Shown: piece by piece, positions 55,664-64,000 of the stretch
How the letters are laid out: the number at the start of each line of letters is the position of its first letter
Position numbering within the stretch: the first letter of the stretch is position 1
Origin: Neoarius graeffei
Lineage: Eukaryota > Chordata > Actinopteri > Siluriformes > Ariidae
Assembly (NCBI RefSeq): GCF_027579695.1
Contig: NC_083587.1
Span: forward strand, 53,699,521 to 53,763,520
Length of the DNA stretch: 64,000 bases
Direction: 5' to 3'
Program-made: the position numbers and the translations under genes
Notes under the pieces: generated by a model
Databases searched by the model: none
What the model was told of the DNA's origin: nothing
What the model saw: the letters and a program-made list of their open reading frames with translations, nothing else

Positions 55664-56888
55664 ATCATAATGTTTCCTTTCCATAGTAAAACCGACAATA
55701 GGCTGGTTATATTCCAAAAATAGTGGATGGCATTGCTAATGTTGAAGTAGCAACCTGTTGGTACTGTAACATAACGGTAACTAGTCTGTTATTCGGTTGG
55801 CTAATCATGCAAGCAAGTTAGCTCGCCAACCTGACGTGATCAGTCCTCCTACCATTCTACATCCAACAGGCCAGAAAGGAATACTAAGCAAAACAAATAA
55901 TGTTTGAATTGAATTGTTCAATAACACACAGTGCACACAGGCAAGCTATGAGATTTTGGTGCAACATTTCACTTTCATAGTTCATGTACAATGCTTTGTG
56001 TGTGGTCAGGGCGATGTAAACGACATGACTGTGTGTATTGACCTTTTTTGTTTGTCTCAGTTTTAATGCAGCATTATCCTAAGCATTCACTTTGATACAC
56101 TTCCTTTAAATAAAACATCTGGGTTGAGATGTACATATATCCTTGTTTCCTCTTCTTTTTCATTTTTGCACAACACAATGGAGGCAGAAAACACCCATTG
56201 TTAAAAGTAACGTTTTACTTTTACTCAAAGTACATTTTAAATGATCTACTTTTTACTTTTACTTGAGTAGATTTTTTGTCTGGTAACTTTACTTGTACTT
56301 AAGTAAAATTTCATCAGAGTAACATTACTTGTACTTGAGTATAATATTTTAGTACTCTTTCCACCTCTGTTCAATACTAAGCCATACGTGTCCAATTGAT
56401 CCATGTCATCTACTTTAGTTTTATGATAAAGTTGTTCCATTTACTTTAAGATAACTAATATATCTTACATTCATGTACGTTTCTAATAATATACACAATT
56501 TTTATATACATACACACAGTTTCTGGTTGATTTGGGATTCTCCTGATGGCAGGTGCATGTCCAAATAACCAACACATGAAATATAAGAGGGGATGTAAAG
56601 TCTCCTTTTAAATGTATATTTTTAAAGACCAGTACTTCTTACTACTTCTCCTTGTTACGCTGTGCTGACTTGACATGCGGCTACAATTTTTTTGGCTCGT
56701 TTTCTGCCATGTTAATAATTGAAAATCACTGAATTCCCAGAAGCTAGCTAGTTCTACCCTACCACATAACAGCGGTCAACCAATTAGTGTCAGCTAATAA
56801 TCCAAAGGATTACATCATCGGGCTGAATGCATTGAAGGGAAGCCAATTCTGTAGACACAATTCAAGAGACACATGTAACTGTCTAGTG

Positions 56889-58296
56889 CAGGGGTCATCA
56901 AACTCCGGCCCGCAACCCCCCTTTGACTGGCCCCCCAGCCCCCCACCACTTGAACCGGCCCTATGAGGCAATCCCCAAAAGTGGTCATGGCCTATTTTTT
57001 TAAATTGCTTTTTGGCAAATAATAACATGTCTGCATCTTGTATTTTGTTGATTTTATCAATTAAAATTGATATTTAGTTATAAAATTAATTATTCATATT
57101 TTCAGAATTTTCATCATATGCTCGCGATCAAGCAGTGACAGGCAGCGCACGCGCAGAGAACTGTCAGTGTTTTTAGGACAGCAAAATGGATAGCGGTCAG
57201 CGAAAAGCTGACAGAGAGTGCAGAGTTTTTAAAGCACAGTGGACCACCGATTATTTTTTCGTTCAGTGTAAGGACCGTGCAGTTTGTCTTGTATGTAAAG
57301 AAAGTGTGTCGGTTTTCAAAGAATATAATCTGCGTCGTCACTACGAAACCCACCACAAAGAGTATGCTAGTTTGCGAGGGCAAACAAGAGAAGACAGGAT
57401 TCGGAGGATGAAATGCGGACTGGCTGCACAACAGAATGTATTCTTTCGCCAAACCCAGATCAACCAGGCTGCTGTCCGAGCTAGCTATAAAGTAGCTCAC
57501 CTACTAGCTACCCATGGAAAGCCGTTTACTGATGGGGACTTTGTTAAAGTATACATGCTTGCTGTGGCCGAGGAAGTGTGTCCCGACAAGAAGGATGCGC
57601 TCAACACGGTGAGTCTCTCCGCACCTACTATGACCAGGCGAACCGAAGATTTGGGGGACAACGTGTATGACCAGCTGAATGAGAAAACATCAGAATTCGA
57701 GTTTTTTGCTTTGGCCATGGATGAGAGCAATGACGTGCAGGACACAGCACAACTGCTGTGATCTATTGATCTATTGCTCATATTATTATAATTTCACTGT
57801 TTTTTTAAATGTATTTATTTTATAGGCCTATTTATTTGACCTTTATTAAGTGCTGCACACAATTATTATTAATATTATTAATAATATCAACAGGCCTACC
57901 TACAATTTATAATTTTCCACTCACCTTTGCCAGTGTCAATCACCTCAACTAGGCAGATGTTATTTTTATTAGAAAATAAATAAATGGAATATCTGTGGTA
58001 TTTCAAATTAAAACAAAGTGTGAAGACTTGATTACTACTTTTGCAAACCACTAGTAAAGATAAACAAATATGTGCCAGGAATCAAGTGTTGATATAGTAG
58101 TGTTGATATAGTAGTGTGGATATAGTAGTGGGGATGGCTGTGCCAGGCTAGTAATCTCTACTACACAATGAGGCCTGCTGGTGGTCATATTTGTCTGGGT
58201 CATACAATTCTGTTATATACCTGACCCGACCCCGGCCCCCCATCACAGTCAGGAACGACAATGTGGCCCCCAGAGAAAAAAGTTTGGTGACCCCTG
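56889..58296 (+). mobile_element. hAT element in the spacer, internally deleted
   Basis: The ends CAGGGGTCATCAAACTCCGG and AAGTTTGGTGACCCCTG are inverted repeats. A perfect 8-bp duplication GTCTAGTG lies at 56881-56888 and 58297-58304. It encodes only the N-terminal part of a transposase. Short tandem TTGATATAGTAGTG units lie at 58088-58130. Confidence 0.94.
57186..57761 (+). CDS. N-terminal hAT transposase ORF with zinc finger, 191 codons
   Basis: MDSGQRKADRECRVFKAQW then a C2H2-type finger (CLVC … HYETHH) at residues 38-57. These are followed by RIRRMKCGLAAQQNVFF, AHLLATHGKPFTDG and FFALAMDESNDVQDTAQLL, the order seen in GTF2IRD2/ZBED5/SCAND3-like hAT proteins. MDES includes a candidate catalytic Asp. 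A TGA follows AQLL, and the remaining catalytic and hATC parts are deleted, leaving AT-rich sequence. It is an intact reading frame for a DNA-binding, catalytically incomplete protein. Confidence 0.85.
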   Translation: MDSGQRKADRECRVFKAQWTTDYFFVQCKDRAVCLVCKESVSVFKEYNLRRHYETHHKEYASLRGQTREDRIRRMKCGLAAQQNVFFRQTQINQAAVRASYKVAHLLATHGKPFTDGDFVKVYMLAVAEEVCPDKKDALNTVSLSAPTMTRRTEDLGDNVYDQLNEKTSEFEFFALAMDESNDVQDTAQLL

Positions 58297-58304
58297 GTCT
58301 AGTG

Positions 58305-58989
58305 TCACTCTGATTGACATTGAGAAAGAAGTGACATCATTCCCACCCAAAGAGATTGGACTCCCATCAATGGATGATGGATTCAAACTCTTGACCTGCC
58401 GAACACTTGGGCTATATTGACATTGCAAACAACTTCTCCTCTTCCTCTTTCTTCTTCTTCTTTGAACACTACTTGATTTTAATAGGCTCCTTCCAGTTTT
58501 TCTGTTCGAATATCAAGTAACTCACCAATTTCTCCATCCCTCCACTAAATATAGTCACTTTTGTTGCTGAAATCCATTGTTTTTTGCCACATTGTCATCC
58601 CTGGATGAAGACGATTGCAATCTGACCGTTCTCATTCATGACACATGACCACATATCATATACGTATTCGAATTAGAACCACATATGAAAGTGGCTTTTG
58701 TCTCATTTGAAAAAAAAAAATCAGAAATTTATGTCCACACAGATTTGTGCCTCTTCAACCTGGTAATAAGAACATAGTCTTAGAATGTTGTGCCACTGAG
58801 GAGCTTCTAAAATGGATCCTTTTGGCATGAACAAAATATATAGGGTTAAGAGTAATAACACCAAAGTTCTGGCCAGGTTCAGAAATACTAGAGTCAGGCA
58901 GAGATAGAAAGGCTTGGTATGGACTGGAAAACACAGAACAATACTTTGCACTGAAGGTGTGTGAGGAAGAGGCTTAAGTAGGGTGGCTA
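58305..58989. other. Spacer right part, no gene
   Basis: A tRNA-like B-box relic near 58380 (GGATTCAAACTC) and sequence that, inverted, may join the left flank of copy 1. No coding potential. Confidence 0.3.
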
Positions 58990-59703
58990 ATGAGTTGCAG
59001 AGGTGGAAAGAGTACTAAAATATTATACTCAAGTACAAGTAGTGTTACTCTGATGAAATTTTACTTAAGTACAAGTAAAGTTACCAGACAAAAAATCTAC
59101 TCAAGTAAAAGTAAAAAGTAGATCATTTAAAATGTACTTTGAGTAAAAGTAAAACGTTACTTTTAACAATGGGTGTTTTCTGCCTCCATTGTGTTGTGCA
59201 AAAATGAAAAAGAAGAGGAAACAAGGATATATGTACATCTCAACCCAGATGTTTTATTTAAAGGAAGTGTATCAAAGTGAATGCTTAGGATAATGCTGCA
59301 TTAAAACTGAGACAAACAAAAAAGGTCAATACACACAGTCATGTCGTTTACATCGCCCTGACCACACACAAAGCATTGTACATGAACTATGAAAGTGAAA
59401 TGTTGCACCGAAATCTCGTAGCTTGCCTGTGTGCACTGTGTGTTATTGAACAATTCAATTCAAACATTATTTGTTTTGCTTAGTATTCCTTTCTGGCCTG
59501 TTGGATGTAGAATGGTAGGAGGACTGATCACGTCAGGTTGGCGAGCTAACTTGCTTGCATGATTAGCCAACCGAATAACAGACTAGTTACCGTTATGTTA
59601 CAGTACCAACAGGTTGCTACTTCAACATTAGCAATGCCATCCACTATTTTTGGAATATAACCAGCCTATTGTCGGTTTTACTATGGAAAGGAAACATTAT
59701 GAT

Positions 59704-60104
59704 CAGGGGCGCAGATACGTTTTTTGAACTGGGGGGGACAAAAAACTGGGGGGGACAAAGCTGCCAGCAAACCAACCCCAACCCCGATATGCCTGTCAAA
59801 CTTGTTGTGGGTAACCATAGCAACCAAGCTCGAGCTCGCAACCTGTGCAGTCTGCGCAGTTCAACCAACCGAATATCAGTCTTTGTTTTGTTTTATGTGA
59901 GTTGTTGCAACTATGTATACACTGCCGTGCACCTCAATAAACCGAATGGTAATTAGTCTTTTGATTTTTCCGTGAGGTTTGCCTTATGCAAAGAAAGATA
60001 GCATAGACGTTTTTTCCTCCCTATAAGTGGGGGGGACCGAACGAGGTGAATTTAAATCTGAGTGGGACGAATCCCACCCGTCCCACCCTCTATCTGCACC
60101 CGTG
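59704..60104. mobile_element. Nested 401-bp hAT MITE, copy 2
   Basis: The same MITE and ATTATGAT duplication as in copy 1, read on the other strand. Confidence 0.92.
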
Positions 60105-60130
60105 ATTATGATGCCAATGACAATACTTAC

Positions 60131-60346
60131 CTCAACATGCTTGCGCAGATTAGACGTCGAATTTTTGTATTCCGCAATGGTTGTCTTCTTGGGCACACAT
60201 AATCTGCATTGCATAATGAAACTGTCACCCCTTTTCTCTACGAAGCTGAAGTGATCACGTATGTAGGGCCAGGGGTGCACTTCATTACTGGAAGAAATTG
60301 CATTTTCTGCAGGGTCGTCCACCACAGGTTCCTCAGTCTCCTCCAT
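60131..60346 (-). CDS. BED-type zinc-finger exon, copy 2
   Basis: Same translation as 55021-55236. The donor GTAAGT lies at 60130-60125. Confidence 0.65.
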
Positions 60347-60807
60347 GTCCACAGGGGTGCTTTATCAACACCCGTGGCCCAGGGGCTAGGCCCCTCATAG
60401 GCTACCTGTCAACCCTACCCTTACCGTTGGCCAGGAAAACACTCTTATTTTATTTGCAATACGTGTCAAGCATTTACAGTGTAAGCGTGTAATTAGCCTA
60501 GAAGCCTATGATAGATTACGTTTGGCACAGCGTAGCTGCGCAAGGCCCACGCTCACATCGCTCAACACATCCGACCACAGAGGGAGAGAAGAACGCGCGC
60601 ATTATCATTACAGAGCCGGTTCTGATTATTACCACGGACAGGACAGTGATACTGCGTAACTTTCACGCAGGGGCATGGCCAGAGATAACCACACAAGCGC
60701 GCGTGCGCTAATGTAGACCTATGTGTTGTAAACATAAAACACACACACCTACAGACAAGTCCTTTTAAAAAATAAAATACATAAAAATAGCTCGGCGGCA
60801 TGAAAAC

Positions 60808-61873
60808 AAACATTCACTGCAAGACAAGGTGCCCTAGAATCGCCATCAGTTTTTAATATCTATATGGACTTTGTTGTCAGGATTGCACAGCATGAGATAT
60901 CAAAACTGTACCCAGATACAGGCTTCAAGTTCAGATATTGCATTCCAAATGAGGTATCCACAAGAGAAATGCGTACGAAAGCACGAGCATCAGGAGAGGG
61001 TTGCATAACAGAGATTCTATACGCAGATGATCAGGCCATACTCGCTGGATCCATCGAGGAGCTTCAGAATATTCTTCAGTTGTATGATAAGACCTACACC
61101 CGCTTTGGTTTACAAATATCATACGTCAAAACAGAAACAATGGCTTTTAACGTCAATGAGGATATCAAATGTAAACCAAGTATCATTTCCCTTGGCGGCA
61201 CTAATATTAAAAACGTCCGCACCTTTAAATATCTTGGTTATAATGTCAGCAACTGTGATGAATCCTCACACTTCCTGCATGCTAGGATAAGTGCTGCATT
61301 CATGAAATGGAATGAACTGAAACATGTTCTAACCGACCACCGAATACTACTAAAAACCTGTATAAAGTTCCTAGTGGCATGCGTTCGATCTCGTCTCCTG
61401 TACAGCACACAGGCATGGCAACTATCATCCAGTGAAATTCACAAAATTGAGGTAGTGTGGCACGGCTTCCTAAGGAAAATGATTAAAGGTGGATATAAAC
61501 GAAAGAATGCTCCTGACCAAAAGAACACTACAAATGAAGATATAGACTGGAGCTCCAAGATGTCCAATGCTGACCTCTGGAAACTGACAGGGACCCAGGA
61601 TATAAAACTATCCTGCTACGTACAACAACTAAAATATATTGCTCACGTTTGCCGGATGGGCAATAACCAAGTGCAAAAGCAGCTCCTGTTTGACAAAAAT
61701 GGTTACAAATGGACGAAATGGGAAAATCTGCTGGGCATAGACACCCAACAGATAAGACGTATGATGATGGACAAATCAAACTTTGAGCAACTGCTGCAAC
61801 TGCTACAGCAGAAGCACCCCTAGAGAGTTTAACTTTTGACAGGGGAACATGATGATGATGATGAAGGTTCTTG
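60808..61873 (+). mobile_element. LINE fragment in composite element copy 2
   Basis: It starts near the in-frame FTARQG and ends in GATGATGATGAT. Duplication of about 17 bp at 60790-60807 and 61874-61893 with a 3-base difference. Confidence 0.75.
60864..61823 (+). CDS. Reverse transcriptase C-terminal ORF, copy 2 (319 codons, open)
   Basis: It differs from copy 1 at one residue seen (Trp for Arg in the LWKLTG stretch, from a CpG-type transition). Otherwise it is the same ORF with YADD and no stops. Confidence 0.75.
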   Translation: MDFVVRIAQHEISKLYPDTGFKFRYCIPNEVSTREMRTKARASGEGCITEILYADDQAILAGSIEELQNILQLYDKTYTRFGLQISYVKTETMAFNVNEDIKCKPSIISLGGTNIKNVRTFKYLGYNVSNCDESSHFLHARISAAFMKWNELKHVLTDHRILLKTCIKFLVACVRSRLLYSTQAWQLSSSEIHKIEVVWHGFLRKMIKGGYKRKNAPDQKNTTNEDIDWSSKMSNADLWKLTGTQDIKLSCYVQQLKYIAHVCRMGNNQVQKQLLFDKNGYKWTKWENLLGIDTQQIRRMMMDKSNFEQLLQLLQQKHP

Positions 61874-62739
61874 GCTCGGCGGCCACATGAAACGTAAACA
61901 CCATGGACAGCGCCCAAACTCATAACTCTACAGACCGAAATACACGAAACCAAGTCCTACTAGGGTCTATTTTACCGATCTATGTTCAAGCATCATCCAA
62001 GTCTTCCTTCTCCTTGAATAAGACCGTGCATTCAACTGCCTTTTTGACATGACTGCATCGAAATACCACTTGCAACAATATTTCACGCACTCCATCAAGA
62101 AAAAAGTTAAACATGATGAACACGGGCATACTGTTTTGAGCATACGATTTTTTAAAAAGAAACTAGCTACATCAAAGTCCTTCAATAAACCCATCCTTTA
62201 GCGCAAATGAGCTTAACCTAGTTCAAAGCATGACGCTAGCGGTAGCTGCATAAGGCAAAATCATGTGGGCCTTTCGTCAACAACAAGCCACGGCGGGCAA
62301 ACATTAATAATCAAGTGTCCTTACCTTAAAACATTGTCTTGACCACAGAACTTCTCAAGTATTTCACTTAAATCCACACGGGTTAACAACACACCCAACA
62401 CAGCTAGCGAGAAATGTGGATCTGCGCTAGCTTTGTATTGCTATTCCCCTCAGTATGCTTACTCTGTCTGCTGCCCGAACTGTGACAATTATAGGCTACA
62501 ATCTTTTCATCAATTTCTTCAGTAGATGCCGTTTTAGACATTTTATTATCCCCATCAAAATATGCTATTATACTAACAGGATTATAACTCAAATCACATG
62601 ACACGTATTCAAATCACAACTGATTTATTTTACTGTTGGACAGATCATAGCATATCTAGCCTAGCTGCACATAGCCTAGCTGCTGGTAGGCTGATAACTG
62701 ATAAGTAGCTGATATTCTGAACAGATTGGTGATCCTTAC

Positions 62740-62835
62740 CTTAAAAAAGTCTGTGACTTTAGGCAACGATTCTATCATTACCTGCATCTCTCTTTTTTTC
62801 CTTTTATGCGCCCCGCTAACATGTGAACGCTTCAT
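62740..62835 (-). CDS. ZMYM1-like hAT first exon, copy 2
   Basis: Twin of 52532-52627, ATG at 62835. Confidence 0.5.
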
Positions 62836-63451
62836 CTTTCAAAGCCTCTAAATTTGTGTCTCAGTAGTCTGCAGTCTTTGGCGCGCTTTCGTGCGTGACG
62901 TTACATTTTGTTCCATTTTATTCTGGTGCAGTTGTGGGTGTTCGTTTCGCGAACCACATCCACCATGTCTCTTACAGCAGGCTACTGTGCGCTCATTTAT
63001 TTCTAACCTTATTTCTATCCGTACATTAATGTAGGCCCACGATTCCGACAGTTTATTATTTTATTAATATTACAAGGCCCCTGATTGGCTGTGGCCCAGG
63101 GGCTTGAGCCCCCTGAAGCCCCCCCCCTTAAAGCGCCGGTGCATGTCCGCCATCGTCTGTGTGAGACTTGCGCGCGCGACAACTGTCCTTCCCGTGATTC
63201 ATTTCCAGAACGCATTTCCCCTTCTCCGTTTTAGCCTTTTTAAAATTTTTTATTTTTTTATTTTTTTACTCAGTAACGGTTGTGATGTAAAATGTACTGA
63301 AGTACACTACTTAAAAGAAAACATACTTAAGTAAAAGTAAAAGTACACTCTTTAAAAATTACTTGAAAAAGTATAAGTACACAAAAAAGCTACTCAAGTA
63401 CAGTAACGCGAGTAATGTAATTCGTTACTTTCCACCTCTGCCACTAATAAA

Positions 63452-64000
63452 CTCTAATTTCCACGTCTATCTATCCTTTGCGTCTTTCTGACTAAGATTA
63501 TCCAAGTAATCCGGTAGTAAAGCTTTTTTTAGCTGTAGTTTTCTTCGGACTACAGATGTCTGACATCTTCAATATCGCTTGTCTTCAGTATGCAAACAAA
63601 GTTCGCTTGTCCCCCAGGACAAGGCTAACAACGGTTGCTAACATAAGTGAGACATGGGTCTATTGCACAACAGCAACCAATCAGGGAGCGCGAAAGGCTA
63701 ACACATGCTTCTTCTAAGCTATTTGAAGCCAGTCTTATCTTTTCAAACAGCTTAGCACAATTAAACGAAAGCACAATCTTGAGCTGAGAGAGACTATGCC
63801 ATCCCCCTCCACCCAGACAACATGGATAGCTGTGGCATCATCATGAATTGAACTTGTGATCTCCTGATCATTGGGCAAATATGTTTCTGTTGCACCACTT
63901 GGAAGTCCAAACATACCGTAATACTTTTTGATAATGATGAGTTGTGATTATTATTTTTTTGTCCTGTAATGAAATTACTACAAGGCGTGTTGCTGTAGCG
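63452..64000 (-). repeat. Inverted partial copy of 34187-34731, cut by the window edge
   Basis: It matches through to the last base of the window, with a few indels (for example around 63605-63640). The junction with the composite is TTTATTAGTGG, while at 34731 the shared sequence passes into an L1 poly(A). Confidence 0.75.

Larger units (their letters stand above)
51927..56369 (+). mobile_element. Composite hAT-type element, copy 1 (4443 bp)
   Basis: Both ends begin CAGAGGTGGAAAG reading inwards, followed by runs of ACTTAAGTAAAAGTA-type motifs. The left flank is CAACTCAT (51919-51926) and the right flank TTCAATAC. It contains a ZMYM1-like first exon, an antisense LINE fragment, a BED-finger exon and a nested hAT MITE. 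There is no complete transposase. A copy of exactly the same length lies inverted at 58998-63440; positions correspond as p and 115367 minus p. I noticed about six substitutions. Confidence 0.88.
56370..58997. other. Spacer between the inverted twins
   Basis: 2628 bp holding one hAT element (56889-58296) and otherwise unrecognised sequence. Its right end ATGAGTTG is the complement of CAACTCAT, the 8 bp outside copy 1's left end. Confidence 0.7.
58998..63440 (-). mobile_element. Composite hAT-type element, copy 2 (4443 bp, inverted)
   Basis: Reverse-complement twin of 51927-56369 with the same length and the same nested insertions. The inner flank is ATGAGTTG (58990-58997) and the outer flank CCACTAAT (63441-63448); these two do not match each other. 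It therefore lacks its own target duplication. Confidence 0.88.

Noticed and set aside
55263-60104. CRISPR-like or regularly spaced repeats
   Set aside because: The repeats are one inverted pair plus SINEs; no array of short spaced units exists in the window.
51927-63440. Interpreting the inverted twin as long terminal repeats of one 11.5-kb element
   Set aside because: Each arm has its own two CAGAGGTGG ends, and the outer flanks CAACTCAT and CCACTAAT do not match.

Overview
The window is vertebrate nuclear DNA, almost certainly from a teleost fish. It is intron-rich and AT-biased with a very high density of teleost-type repeats: tRNA-headed SINEs, hAT, Tc1-like, PIF-like and CACTA-like DNA elements, and L1- and jockey/L2-like LINEs. 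The SINE set and one conserved 3'-tail repeat fit an ostariophysan such as a catfish, but I cannot fix the species. Nothing bacterial, no CRISPR array and no classical RNA gene was seen.

One host gene can be reconstructed exon by exon: atp6v1c1, V-type proton ATPase subunit C1, on the minus strand. Twelve coding exons run from the start codon at 33646 to the stop at 7862-7864. They join in phase into 1152 nt (383 aa plus stop), one residue longer than human ATP6V1C1 as I recall it. One intron uses a GC donor. The 5' non-coding exon was not found. Every long intron is packed with mobile elements: two THAP-type zinc-finger ORFs, a Tc1-like element, several hAT derivatives, two copies of a putative DUF3504-type first exon, a solo LTR and many SINEs.

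Layout. 1-7.8 kb: SINE-broken helix-turn-helix ORF, a four-level nest of hAT and CACTA-like elements (1.54-4.80 kb), another hAT with an internal SINE, and the gene's 3' region. 7.9-33.7 kb: atp6v1c1 and its repeat-filled introns. 34-41 kb: an L1 fragment split by a hAT-like element with 5-bp target duplications, then a frameshifted jockey/L2-like LINE. 41-51.9 kb: tandem, minisatellite and SINE clusters and a second Tc1-like element. 51.9-63.4 kb: two 4443-bp near-identical copies of a composite hAT-type element in inverted orientation around a 2.6-kb spacer. 63.45-64 kb: an inverted partial repeat of 34.2-34.7 kb.

The most unusual object is the inverted twin. Each copy carries two different hAT N-terminal exons, a nested 401-bp hAT MITE with a perfect 8-bp duplication, and an antisense LINE fragment with an open 319-codon ORF (with only RT motif B and the YADD box onward). 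The 8-bp duplication CAACTCAT flanks the outer end of copy 1 and, inverted, the inner end of copy 2. That is what recombination between the inverted copies, flipping the spacer, would leave. An assembly palindrome must be excluded first.
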